DNA of 64,000 nucleotides from VXYK01 sp965214565 (GTDB lineage Bacteria; Actinomycetota; Acidimicrobiia; Acidimicrobiales; Aldehydirespiratoraceae): the NCBI GenBank assembly GCA_965214565.1, contig OZ243951.1:1984001-2048000 (forward strand), written 5' to 3'. Below, one piece after another: positions 17,340-25,323 of this stretch. The notes under the pieces were generated by a model. It searched no databases, was not told where the DNA came from, and saw only the letters and a program-made list of their open reading frames with translations. The first letter of the stretch is position 1; each line of letters starts with the position of its first letter. The translations under genes were made by a program, and so were the position numbers.

Positions 17340-17587
17340 TAATGGTGAGCTTCAGAGTGGATGACGCCGAGGTTGCCGAGATGCAGCGTTGGGCGCAGCG
17401 ACTCGGTGTCGGTCGCTCGGAGCTGCTGCGAGAGGCGCTGCACAGGTACCTCGTCGGGTTGGAGTCGGTACTGGATGTGGACCGCTGGGAGGCAGAACCG
17501 TTGGCTGAGGATGAGTCAGCATTCGCCGAGGTTGCAGATTGGGGGCCGGCCGAGGACTGGTCGGACTGGGCTGATGAAAAGGGGTGA
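17336..17587 (+). CDS. Ribbon-helix-helix antitoxin (MazE-like)
   Basis: An 83-residue antitoxin with an N-terminal ribbon-helix-helix: MIMVSFRVDDAEVAEMQRWA then RSELLREALHRYL. The acidic tail is rich in Glu, Asp and Trp (ADWGPAEDWSDWADEKG) and would bind the toxin. ATG 17336 and ATG 17342 are both possible starts. Its stop overlaps the downstream MazF start by 14 bp, so the pair is coupled. Confidence 0.82.
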   Translation: MIMVSFRVDDAEVAEMQRWAQRLGVGRSELLREALHRYLVGLESVLDVDRWEAEPLAEDESAFAEVADWGPAEDWSDWADEKG

Positions 17588-17882
17588 GATCTGGTTTGCG
17601 GCGACCCCGGGCGGCGACCGGCCTGTTCTGGTGCTTACCCGCGACCCAGTCGCCGGCCGGGTCGGGTCCGTGGTCGTTGCCGTGCTTACCCGAACACATC
17701 GCGGCCTCGTCTCGGAGTTGGAGCTGACCGCCTCCCGTGACGGTGTGCCAACGGACTGTGTGGTGAACTTCGACAACATTCACACGATTCCCCGAACCGT
17801 GTTCCGTCGCCGAATAACCTCGCTCAGCCCCAAACGCCTGGCCCAAACCTGCCAAACCCTCCGCGACGCCACCGGCTGCTGA
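17574..17882 (+). CDS. mazF: MazF-family endoribonuclease toxin
   Basis: A 102-residue PemK/MazF toxin that cleaves mRNA at short sequences. It opens with MKRGEIWFAATPGGDRPVLVLTR, where RGEIW and RPVLVL are the family hallmarks. It continues with VVVAVLTRTHRG and VNFDNIHTIPRTVFRRRI, the dimer and active-site strands. ATG 17574 lies inside the antitoxin gene and begins exactly at the family N-terminus. Confidence 0.9.
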   Translation: MKRGEIWFAATPGGDRPVLVLTRDPVAGRVGSVVVAVLTRTHRGLVSELELTASRDGVPTDCVVNFDNIHTIPRTVFRRRITSLSPKRLAQTCQTLRDATGC

Positions 17883-17998
17883 TCCCGAGGATTGAGCCCG
17901 CTCCGCTCACTACTACTTGAGACCTCGATTAGGAGGTGTCCAAATCGTCGCTGGCGTTGGCCCCGGCGTTGGTGCTGGTGTCCAAATCGTCGCTGGTG

Positions 17999-19404
17999 GG
18001 ACTGTCAGATTTTTTGTGTATCTGGCTGTGATGGTTTTCATCGAATGTGGTCGGCGATCCGGTCGCCGTAGTGGATTGTGAGTGTGTTCAGGATTGTTTT
18101 CCAGCCGTTGGTTTTGCCGTTGAGGTTGCTGCGGCCTTTGTGTTTGGCGGTGGCGACAAGGTACAGGATTTTCATGGCGGCTTGTTCGTTGGGGAAATGC
18201 CCTCGGTGTCTCACGGCTCTTCGGAACCGGGCGTTGAGGCTCTCCACGGCGTTGGTGGTGTAGACGATCCGGCGCAGCTCGGCGGGGAACTCCAACAACG
18301 GCACGAACTCGTCCCAGGACTGTCGCCAGGACCGGATCATCGCCGGGTAGGTGTCCTCCCAGTCTTGGGCGAACGCCTCGAAGGAGGCTTCGGCGGCCCC
18401 GACGGTTCCGGCGGTGTAGATCTCGCGCATGGCCTTGGTTATCTGGCCCCAGTGCTTCTTGGACGCGTAACGCAAGCTGTTACGCACCATGTGCACCACA
18501 CAGGTCTGCACGGTCGCGTCGGGCCAGGTCGTGCGGATCGACTCGGGCAGGCCCCGTAGTCCGTCACAGCACACGATCAACGCGTCGACCAAACCTCGGT
18601 TGCGGAGTTCGGTCAGCATCGTCGCTGCCTGCTTGGCCACCGTCGCCGCCGGTGGGTCCGAGCCACAGACCCCCCACATCTCGTTCGCCGGTGAGGTCCA
18701 CGCCGATAGCCACATAGACGGGCCGGTTGGCGACCTACCAGTCACGAACCTTGATGACGATCGCGTCGATCAACAGCAACCGATACACCGCGTCGAGGGG
18801 CCGGTTCTGCCACACCGCCATGTCCGCAACGATCTCGTCAGTGATCTTCGAGATCGTCTCGCGGCTCACCTCGGTGTCATAGATCTCCGCCAGATGCGCC
18901 TGGATCTCACCGGTGGTGAGCCCCTTCGCATACAGCGACACCACATTGCCCGACAGGCCATCAAGGCGGCGCTGATGCTTGCGCACCGTCACCGGCTCGA
19001 ACGTCCCAGCCCGGTCACGAGGCACCCGCAGAACCGATTTCACCGATCTCGGTGGTGACCCGCTTAGGCGACGAACCGTTACGACAGTTCAGTGTCCCGC
19101 GGCCCTCCGGGGCGTGGCGTTCATAGCCGAGATGCTCAGCCATCTCAACCTCCAAACCCGTCTGCAACACCTGACGGACCAGACCCGTCAACAAGCCATC
19201 CTCACCGGTGAGCTCCACGCACTCGCTGCGTGCCCGAGCCACCAGCAACTCAGCCCAGTCTTTCATCGCCGCCTCCCCAGCAGCCCCGTCCGCCGGCACA
19301 GCCGGCATATTATGATCAGTCATAGACATGATCCTTTCCGGTCCACAACACCAAGCCGCGGACCCTCAGATCACACCCGATACACAAAATTCCTGACAGT
19401 CCCT
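17999..19404. mobile_element. IS256-family insertion sequence, degenerate
   Basis: The element spans about 1.4 kb. Its ends carry a 25-bp imperfect inverted repeat, GGGACTGTCAG-N3-TTTTGTGTATC at the left and its complement at the right, with 22 of 25 matching. An 8-bp direct repeat CGCTGGTG lies at 17991-17998 and 19405-19412, the size of target duplication made by IS256-type transposases. The transposase inside is broken by two frameshifts. The insertion split the 3' end of a DUF222/HNH gene. Confidence 0.88.
18038..19329 (-). pseudogene. IS256-family transposase, frameshifted
   Basis: Three successive pieces in three different frames make one IS256/mutator-type transposase. 19329-19015 gives the N-terminus with GLEVEMAEHLGYERHAPEGRG. 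19043-18735 gives the helix-turn-helix region with KGLTTGEIQAHLAEIY and LLLIDAIVIKVRD (first catalytic Asp). 18745-18038 gives the C-terminal half with VCCDGLRGLPESI (second Asp), VHMVRNSLRYAS and IVYTTNAVESLNARFR (catalytic Glu). Two frameshifts (near 19030 and 18740) make it probably inactive, unless they are sequencing errors. Confidence 0.88.
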
Positions 19405-21157
19405 CGCTGGTGTTGGTGTGGGGCCGGGTGCTGGTTGGCTTGACTCCGTCTGCTGCCCGGTTGCCACGTCGCTTCTGGTTGTACGGTTTGACTGTCCCGA
19501 CTACGTCGGCTGGTTTGTCCTCCCGGGTTGGCTGTGGCCGCGGTGTCGGTCGGGTGGTGTCGGGTTCTTTGGTCGCACCCCCGCCTTTGGCTGTGTTGGT
19601 TGCGTCGGCTGGTTTGTCCTCCTGGCTTGGCTGTGGCCGCGGTGTCGGTCGGGTGGTGTCGGGTTCTTTGGTCGCATCCCCGCCTTTGGCTGTGTTGGTT
19701 GCGTCGGCTGGTTTGTCCTCCTGGCTTGGCTGTGGCCGCGGTGTCGGTCGGGTGGTGTCGGGTTCTTTGGTCGCATCCCCGCCTTTGGCTGTGTTGGTTG
19801 CGTCGGCTGGTTTGTCCTCCTGGCTTGGCTGTGGCCGCGGTGTCGGTCGGGTGGTGTCGGGTTCTTTGGTCGCATCCCCGCCTTTGGCTGTGTTGGTTGC
19901 GTCGGCTGGTTTGTCCTCCTGGCTTGGTTGTGCTCGCGGTGTCGGTCGGGTGGTGTCGGGTTCTTTGGTCGCAGTCGCGCCTTTGGCCGTGTTGGTTGGG
20001 TTGGGGGGCTTGAGCTGGTATTTGCCGGTGTCGGGGTGTTTGTACACTTGCCAGCCGTGGTCGTGGATTTTGTGGTGGCAGTCGTCACATACCAGCACGA
20101 GGTTGTCGAGGTTGGTGGGTCCGTTCTTTGACCACCAGACAATGTGGTGTGCGCGGCACCACAGCGGGTTGGCGCCACAGCCGATGCAGTGTTGGTCGCG
20201 GGCGATCAACGCGACGCGTTGAGCTTCGGTAGCGGTTCGTAGCCGCCGTCCGAGCCACATGTTTTGGGTTTTGGTGTCAAAGATCGAAGGCAACAAGTTC
20301 GCCTCCAACGCCAGACGGTGCAGCTCAACGATCGGAATGGGTGACCCGTCAGCGAGTCGGGGATTGTCGAGTTGTTGTTTCAACACATCGAAATCGGCGA
20401 TCACCAACAGATCAGTACCCGCAGGCTTACCGTCACCAGCGGGCTGACAGATCAGCTCGGCCAACGCGTCAGCCATCCGCTGCTGGGGTGTGGCACGGTT
20501 GTCAGGGTTTTCGCGGTGCCACAGCTGTCGTTCCTTGGCAGTCAACGCAGTAGCGATACGTGCTCCGGTGATCTGGTCGAACTCGCCGCTCAGCACAAAC
20601 ATCCCCGAGTCTGATGATTCGAAGATGCGGGCTTTGCGCCTAGAGCGTTGACGATCCAACAACGCTTGCCCGTCATCATCAGCGACGTCTTGTTGATGAC
20701 GTTTCACAGTCCGGGCGAACTCATCGAACGGCTCGCTGCCCGCGGCTTGCACCAGCATCTCTTCATCTATCGGGCTCTCACCAGATGCTCGGGCAATCAA
20801 CCGGGCGTGACCCACAGGAATCTCACCAGACTCGAGTGCGTCGCTGGTCGCAGGCAACTCTGACAGCCGCTCGGCGGTCTCGACATCGCGTTTGGCTTCA
20901 CGCTTTGATGCCTGCAACTCGTCACGAACCAACCTCTGCGCGTCGCCTTTGCTGTGACGGCGGCTCAGCTCAGCCAACGCCCGAGACCTCATCGCGGCCA
21001 GCCGAGACTCCGCACGGCCCAACACCTTCAGATGCGACCGCAACCCCTCATCAGACAACCCGGCCTCATCAACGCTCCCAACACACACCGACCCGGCAAC
21101 ACCACAACCGACACCAACAAAGGCATCCACAAGACCAGAAGAGGGGGCTGATTCCAT
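19316..21157 (-). CDS. DUF222/HNH endonuclease domain protein, 3' end replaced by IS
   Basis: An actinobacterial DUF222 protein with a C-terminal HNH nuclease: CIGCGANPLWCRAHHIVWWS, NLDNLVLVCDDCHHKIHDHGW (paired Cys, the catalytic HH, Asn and His). The next ~165 residues are five near-identical 33-residue repeats (TKEPDTTRPTPRPQPSQEDK...). The last ~30 residues (LSGILCIGCDLRV...) come from the IS256 end. Joining across the 8-bp target duplication restores a C-terminus TSDDLDTSTNAGANASDDLD and a stop at 17929-17931. The start is ATG 21157 (MESAPSSGL) or possibly 21205. DUF222 proteins are abundant in actinobacteria and of unproven function. Confidence 0.87.
   Translation of the reverse strand: MESAPSSGLVDAFVGVGCGVAGSVCVGSVDEAGLSDEGLRSHLKVLGRAESRLAAMRSRALAELSRRHSKGDAQRLVRDELQASKREAKRDVETAERLSELPATSDALESGEIPVGHARLIARASGESPIDEEMLVQAAGSEPFDEFARTVKRHQQDVADDDGQALLDRQRSRRKARIFESSDSGMFVLSGEFDQITGARIATALTAKERQLWHRENPDNRATPQQRMADALAELICQPAGDGKPAGTDLLVIADFDVLKQQLDNPRLADGSPIPIVELHRLALEANLLPSIFDTKTQNMWLGRRLRTATEAQRVALIARDQHCIGCGANPLWCRAHHIVWWSKNGPTNLDNLVLVCDDCHHKIHDHGWQVYKHPDTGKYQLKPPNPTNTAKGATATKEPDTTRPTPRAQPSQEDKPADATNTAKGGDATKEPDTTRPTPRPQPSQEDKPADATNTAKGGDATKEPDTTRPTPRPQPSQEDKPADATNTAKGGDATKEPDTTRPTPRPQPSQEDKPADATNTAKGGGATKEPDTTRPTPRPQPTREDKPADVVGTVKPYNQKRRGNRAADGVKPTSTRPHTNTSEGLSGILCIGCDLRVRGLVLWTGKDHVYD
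19508..20002. repeat. Five 99-bp tandem repeats in the HNH gene tail
   Basis: Copies begin at 19508, 19607, 19706, 19805 and 19904, directly abutting, and the inner ones are almost identical. Each is 33 codons and encodes a Pro/Thr/charged segment with one SQEDKPADATNTAKGG block. There are no spacers, so this is a coding minisatellite and not a CRISPR array. Confidence 0.95.
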
Positions 21158-21318
21158 GAACACAACCCTAAACACAGGGTGTGACAGCGACCCCCGTGAT
21201 GTCATGAGAAACTAAAGAAATCTATAAAGCCGGTAGCCGGTGACACCGATGCTGAAGGGCCCGCTTGCTCCTCAATGGCGAGACAGTCGGACTACCACCC
21301 GGAAGGAGGTTCAGCGCC

Positions 21319-21567
21319 GTGACCACGACCTGCACTCCCGCCGAGGTGTTCCCGCCGGGTGAGTACCTCCGCGATGAACTCGACGAGAGCGGATGGACCG
21401 TCGCAGAGTTCGCGGGAATGATCGACCGTCCGCCACGGGCGGTGTCGGAGGTCCTGAATGGAAAGAAGGCGATCACGGCTGAGGCGGCCCGTTCCATCGC
21501 CGAAGCTATCGGCACCACTTCGGAACTGTGGCTCACCCTTCAGAGTGCGTATCGTCTCCACCGATAG
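21319..21567 (+). CDS. higA: HigA-family XRE antitoxin without an adjacent toxin
   Basis: An 82-residue helix-turn-helix protein of the HigA/VapI type: PAEVFPPGEYLRDELDESGW, then TVAEFAGMIDRPPRAVSEVLNGKKAI (the HTH) and EAARSIAEAIGTTSELWLTLQ. The GTG start at 21319 has AAGGAGG at 21303-21309. A HigB toxin would normally sit just upstream. The 110 bases there are not an intact gene, but the frame ending at this start reads SDYHPEGGSAP-stop, reminiscent of the 'DYH' ending of HigB, so a decayed toxin is possible. Confidence 0.82.
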   Translation: MTTTCTPAEVFPPGEYLRDELDESGWTVAEFAGMIDRPPRAVSEVLNGKKAITAEAARSIAEAIGTTSELWLTLQSAYRLHR

Positions 21568-21838
21568 AGCCAGGCGACCTTCGGGACCCCCCGAACCCCC
21601 CCCGTGGGCCGGCGGGTCTGGCCGATATGTTGACTTTTCCGGTCCTTCGGTCACGCAGCCACCGATCAGCTTGCGCGCCTCTCGTCTTGTTCGATTGATT
21701 CCTCTCAGCAGTCGAGCGGGAAGGAGCCGTTGGCGGCGATGTGGTCTGTGATCTCCTGCACCCGGCGAGCTTTCCTTCGGTATATTCCCATTATATTTGA
21801 TGTTGATCAATGTCATACACCTGTGCAAGGGTGTCAGT

Positions 21839-22372
21839 ATGTGTATTAGATGCGAGGGATACAACGAAGAGCAGGTCGGGCGGATGCACGATCTGATGAT
21901 CGATGTGCATGGGTTCATGATGACCCAGGTGCGAGGACACGGCCAGGACGCCTGGACGTACACGATGGGCCTTCGTGAGGGGTTGGACCATCCCGACCTG
22001 CTGGTCGTGCATCTGCAGCCGGATGTCCAAGCAGAGTTGGCGTCGAAGTTGGGGACGATGGTGGTGGACGACGGGCGGATCGATCCCGAGGTGTTGGCAG
22101 TATCCGATATCGAACTCGTACCAGTGGATCCCAGACACTTCCGAGACGGACTGGTTGCTGAGTGGGTCAACCGCTACCGAAGGTTCCCCGAGGAGGGCGA
22201 CTTCCTGCAGGTCATCCTGGGTCCGAGCATGCTGTGCGAATGCTGCCAGCACAGGATGCCGCGTCTCGATGAACCGGCGCCGCTGCAGCTGCACCGCAAG
22301 AACCGACAACAACGCCGGGCCGAGCAGCGTGAGCGGCACCGGCCGGAGCCACCGAGGGGTCATCGGAGGTGA
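21839..22372 (+). CDS. DUF4262 domain protein
   Basis: A 177-residue protein with the DUF4262 pattern: GRMHDLMIDVHGFMMTQVRG, AWTYTMGLREGLDHPDLLVVHL and DGLVAEWVNRYRR. Function is unknown in the family. A Cys pair near the start (MCIRCEGYNEEQ) and another later (LCECCQHRM) could bind a metal. The tail is Arg/Gln-rich. I start at ATG 21839, where the family homology begins. The 270 bases upstream (21568-21838) have a C-rich run and an AT-rich patch (21780-21830) that likely holds the promoter. Confidence 0.8.
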   Translation: MCIRCEGYNEEQVGRMHDLMIDVHGFMMTQVRGHGQDAWTYTMGLREGLDHPDLLVVHLQPDVQAELASKLGTMVVDDGRIDPEVLAVSDIELVPVDPRHFRDGLVAEWVNRYRRFPEEGDFLQVILGPSMLCECCQHRMPRLDEPAPLQLHRKNRQQRRAEQRERHRPEPPRGHRR

Positions 22373-22436
22373 ATGGCCACACCGGCAGTACTCGTGCGAG
22401 CGGCAAGCTTGAGCGTCGAGCCGTTACGGTTGGGAT

Positions 22437-22778
22437 ATGAGTCTTGCCGTTGAACCAGCCGACCTGGCCGGTGTTGCGCAACAGCATGGACCGGCTGCCT
22501 ATGTGCTGACCACGGGTGCCGACGGCCGTCCCCGGGTTATTCACGTAGAGGTCGATGTCGCCGATGACGGCACCGTCTCCGCTGTTGTGGGTCGTAGCGC
22601 TGCCGCCAATGCGATCGACCGCCCCAACGTGTGCCTGTTGTGGCCTCCCGCCCCCGACGGATTCAGCCTGATCGCCGACGGCACAGCAATCGTTGAAGGC
22701 CGACCCGGCCCCGACACACCGATAACCGTGACTGTGACTTCCGCGGTCAGACATCGCCCCGCGCGTGGCCGCGACTGA
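22437..22778 (+). CDS. Pyridoxamine 5'-phosphate oxidase-like (split-barrel flavin) protein
   Basis: A 113-residue split beta-barrel protein: AYVLTTGADGRPRVIHVEVDV, then TVSAVVGRSAAANAIDRPNVCLLWPP and SLIADGTAIVEG. This is the pattern of small PNPOx-like flavin or F420-binding proteins with unknown substrates. The end of the gene, from TSAVRHRPA on, lies in a 62-bp sequence that recurs at 24583-24644. Confidence 0.75.
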   Translation: MSLAVEPADLAGVAQQHGPAAYVLTTGADGRPRVIHVEVDVADDGTVSAVVGRSAAANAIDRPNVCLLWPPAPDGFSLIADGTAIVEGRPGPDTPITVTVTSAVRHRPARGRD

Positions 22779-22797
22779 CGAACACCCGGCCAGGGGA
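22736..22797. repeat. 62-bp dispersed repeat, copy 1
   Basis: This segment matches 24583-24644 at 56 of 62 positions in the same orientation. Copy 1 includes the final codons and stop of the PNPOx-like gene, which suggests that copy 2 is a displaced gene end. Confidence 0.8.
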
Positions 22798-22837
22798 CCC
22801 TCCCGTACCTTCTCGCACCTCACGGGATGGTGAACCG

Positions 22838-24370
22838 TCAGGGGCGGCAGATGCGCTGTCCGGCGAGGGGTGCTGGTTCACCTCCGTTGAGGTGCCTCAG
22901 GGCCAGCGCCGGGTGAGCGAGCGTGCCGCTTAGCGACGACCACGATAATCCGGCGGACGCGTCCACGCAGGTGACCGAATCCACGGCCCGCACCGTGGCC
23001 TCGCCAACGCTGAGTGCCGAGTTGACATGAGCTGTGATCGCCTCGACGAGGGCTATCCCCGTCGACTCGTTGGGATTCCGGTCGGTCAGCACTGTCATCG
23101 CGTAAGCCCCACCGTCAGGGTCGCGCACAACGCCTGTGGTTCCCACACGCCAACCAGAGCCGCGCAACGGGTAGAAGCCGTTCTTGAGGGCCGCCTCGTA
23201 GCCGTCGGGAAGACCAGCCGTCACCCCCCAACTCTGGGCGGCGCTTACCGCCGACATCGTGTCCCACGCGTCAGCCACCGACGCAGCGTCCAGCGGACCT
23301 CCACCCACAAGCAGCTTCTCGATGAGCACGGTCCGGTCCTCGGCTGTGCTGACAGTGGTGCCGTAACGCGCGGTGTGGCTCGTGGCGGCTATTGCGAACC
23401 GGGCATCGAGCGCTTCCATCCCGGCTGCCCCACCAAGCGCTGCACAAAGACGAGACGTGGGCGGGTTGTTGTGGCTGTAGTGCATCATCAACTCGATGTC
23501 CGCGACCTCGGACTCAGTGAGTGGACGGCTCCCTTCCTGGGCTGCCAGCAGCACTCCGGCCAACACTTGGGCCTTGATCACGCTCGCAGTGGTGATCGCC
23601 AGGTCTGGATTGAGGTGATACCAACACCCGGTGCGCAGATCGTGTACCGCGGCGGTGAAACGCGCACCGCGGTGTGCCTCGCCGATCTCGGCGACGAAAG
23701 CTCCGTCGAACAGGTCGCTGCACTGCTCACCAGAGGTCTCACATTCCGCCTGCGGGTCGTCTCGCTCGCCAGTGTTCTGCGGAGAGCCGAGCCAGCGCCA
23801 GACGAAGGTGAGGAGTTCGGCCCGCGTGACCGGGGCGTCGGGGTCGAAGACGGTGGCTGAGCGCCCGGTAGTGATGCCTTCGGCGGCCATCCAGCCCACA
23901 GGAGCGATCTGCCAGTCCGTTTCGATGTCGGTGAACCAACTCGGCTGACTGTCGGGCTGTCCCGCTGCACGCCAGAGGAACGCGGCCACCTGTGCCCGTG
24001 TGGTCGGCTCGTCGGGGCTGAACGTCGTGGGCGAAGTTCCCCTGGTGATTCCCCTGTTGGCCGCCCACGCCACCGGGATATTCAACTCGGTCGAGCTGAT
24101 GTCGAGGAACCGATGCCGGTACTGGCCCCCTGGCCGGCCGAGGGCCTTGTGCAAGACCGTTACGGCCTCCCCGCGTGAGACCGGGTCCCCCAGAGCCGAA
24201 CAACCTGCCACCACCCCGGCACTTTGCGCCCACACCACCGCATCGCGGTAGTACGGCACAGAGTCGGAGTCGCTCTGGCCCGTCGACTCGCCGGCCGCGG
24301 CGACGGCTGAACCGAGCAGGCCGGTCACGACGATCGTCGTGAGCAGCGCATTGGCAGCCCTGAGCCTCAT
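22838..24370 (-). CDS. Secreted SLH-domain protein with class A beta-lactamase-like serine hydrolase domain
   Basis: A 510-residue exported protein. A signal peptide (MRLRAANALLTTIVVTGLLGSAVAAAG) leads into three S-layer-homology repeats (AVVWAQSAGVVAGC, VAWAANRGITRGTSPTTFSP, VGWMAAEGITTGRSATVFDP with the following TRAE/TRAQ elements) at about residues 40-200. The C-terminal domain has SVIK (Ser-x-x-Lys nucleophile), SHN, and KNGFYP in place of the KTG motif. SLH repeats in actinobacteria may bind cell wall polymers, so a wall-anchored peptidase or penicillin-interacting protein is plausible. I start at ATG 24370; an upstream reading to 24448 would hide the signal peptide. Confidence 0.82.
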   Translation of the reverse strand: MRLRAANALLTTIVVTGLLGSAVAAAGESTGQSDSDSVPYYRDAVVWAQSAGVVAGCSALGDPVSRGEAVTVLHKALGRPGGQYRHRFLDISSTELNIPVAWAANRGITRGTSPTTFSPDEPTTRAQVAAFLWRAAGQPDSQPSWFTDIETDWQIAPVGWMAAEGITTGRSATVFDPDAPVTRAELLTFVWRWLGSPQNTGERDDPQAECETSGEQCSDLFDGAFVAEIGEAHRGARFTAAVHDLRTGCWYHLNPDLAITTASVIKAQVLAGVLLAAQEGSRPLTESEVADIELMMHYSHNNPPTSRLCAALGGAAGMEALDARFAIAATSHTARYGTTVSTAEDRTVLIEKLLVGGGPLDAASVADAWDTMSAVSAAQSWGVTAGLPDGYEAALKNGFYPLRGSGWRVGTTGVVRDPDGGAYAMTVLTDRNPNESTGIALVEAITAHVNSALSVGEATVRAVDSVTCVDASAGLSWSSLSGTLAHPALALRHLNGGEPAPLAGQRICRP

Positions 24371-24693
24371 GCCCGCCGAGCCTAAGCGGTATGCCCAGCT
24401 AGGGCACCAAGTGCGGCCCGTGCCTTCGCTCAGGGCAACGAGAGCCACGTTTGAGGACCGTGTCCGAGGGTCAGCCGTTGCTGGATGGTCTCCATGGCCG
24501 TGCGGGCGATGGCGAAGATGTCCTCGGTCTCATCGACCTCGTGGTGAGCGAAGCCCTCGTAGTCGTGTGGACTCCAGCATTTGACTTCCGCGGTCAGGCA
24601 TCGTCCCGCGCGTAGCCACGGCTGACGAACACCCGGCCTGGGGACGAGATGTGGGCGCTGTCGGGCGGGGAGCAGCTATCGGGGCGCGGTCGC
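24371..24693. other. Gap with a possible gene relic and repeat copy 2
   Basis: No intact gene. On the minus strand, about 24580-24443 reads an open stretch SPHDYEGFAHHEVDETEDIF and on to IARTAMETIQQRL, which looks protein-like but has no start, so it may be the 3' remnant of a lost gene. The 62-bp dispersed repeat copy 2 lies at 24583-24644 (56 of 62 identical to 22736-22797). Confidence 0.5.
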
Positions 24694-24972
24694 TCAACTT
24701 GATCGGTATGCGTCTCGACGATGGGCGACGCGAAGGATTGCTACTTCTCGTTGGGCGTCGTTGATCCGGTAGAGAACGCGGTAGGTGCCTCTTAGGGCGC
24801 TCCACAGTCCCTCCAACTCGTTTCGCAACGGCACGCCCACCCGTTGGGGATTCTCGAGCAGCGCCCCGGTGATCAACTCAATCACCGCGGCGGCGACTGC
24901 TTCTGGGAGTTCTTCTGAGATTGTGTTGGCTGCTGGGCGGGTGACGACGATTTCGTAGGGCTCTTTGGTCAT
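24694..24972 (-). CDS. relE: RelE/ParE-family toxin
   Basis: A 92-residue mRNA interferase: YEIVVTRPAANTISEELP, NPQRVGVPLRNELEGLWSALRG, TYRVLYRINDAQREVAILRVAHRRDAY. The RGTYRVLYRI...V..V.HR element is the RelE catalytic end. The gene overlaps its antitoxin by 4 bp. Confidence 0.92.
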   Translation of the reverse strand: MTKEPYEIVVTRPAANTISEELPEAVAAAVIELITGALLENPQRVGVPLRNELEGLWSALRGTYRVLYRINDAQREVAILRVAHRRDAYRSS

Positions 24973-25238
24973 GAACGCAGCAGCGTCCGAACAGCGTCGA
25001 CACCGCGAACCACATCGCCTTCAAGGTAAGAGCGGTGCACCTCGGCTAGCTCCTCGACGGTTGAGGTGTCTTGGAGCACGGCCAGGGTCTCCTCAAGCGA
25101 CTCAAGATCTTCGGGGCTCATGAGCACTGCTGCAGGTGAGCCGTTTCGCGTTATGACGACCCGTTCGTGGTGGGCACTGACCCGTTCAATGAATTCTGAG
25201 AAACGGTCCCGCACCGTACGGAGTGATTCGCTCGACAT
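24969..25238 (-). CDS. Phd/YefM-family antitoxin
   Basis: An 89-residue antitoxin: RDRFSEFIERVSAHHERVVI and TRNGSPAAVLMSPEDLESLEETL are the Phd/YefM dimer and DNA-binding core. The remaining ~30 residues form the toxin-neutralising helix. A GTG six bases upstream is also in frame. Confidence 0.92.
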   Translation of the reverse strand: MSSESLRTVRDRFSEFIERVSAHHERVVITRNGSPAAVLMSPEDLESLEETLAVLQDTSTVEELAEVHRSYLEGDVVRGVDAVRTLLRS

Positions 25239-25241
25239 GGC

Positions 25242-25251
25242 CACAATTGTG
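25242..25251 (-). promoter_or_regulatory. Putative Phd operator
   Basis: A perfect 10-bp palindrome CACAATTGTG lies four bases before the antitoxin ATG on the minus strand, the usual position of Phd/YefM autoregulatory sites. Confidence 0.4.
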
Positions 25252-25323
25252 CCACACCTAAGCGCCGAGTCAACACCCTCACCACCGAATTCGGTGTGTC
25301 GGTGGCCGACCTAGGCTGAGGGC

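Noticed and set aside
19508..20002. Possible CRISPR array
   Set aside because: The 99-bp units abut with no spacers, keep one reading frame and lie inside the HNH gene.
21707..21793. Small minus-strand peptide (MGIYRRKARRVQEITDHIAA...)
   Set aside because: Plausible codon pattern but no ribosome site, and it lies in the promoter region of the DUF4262 gene; too weak to call.
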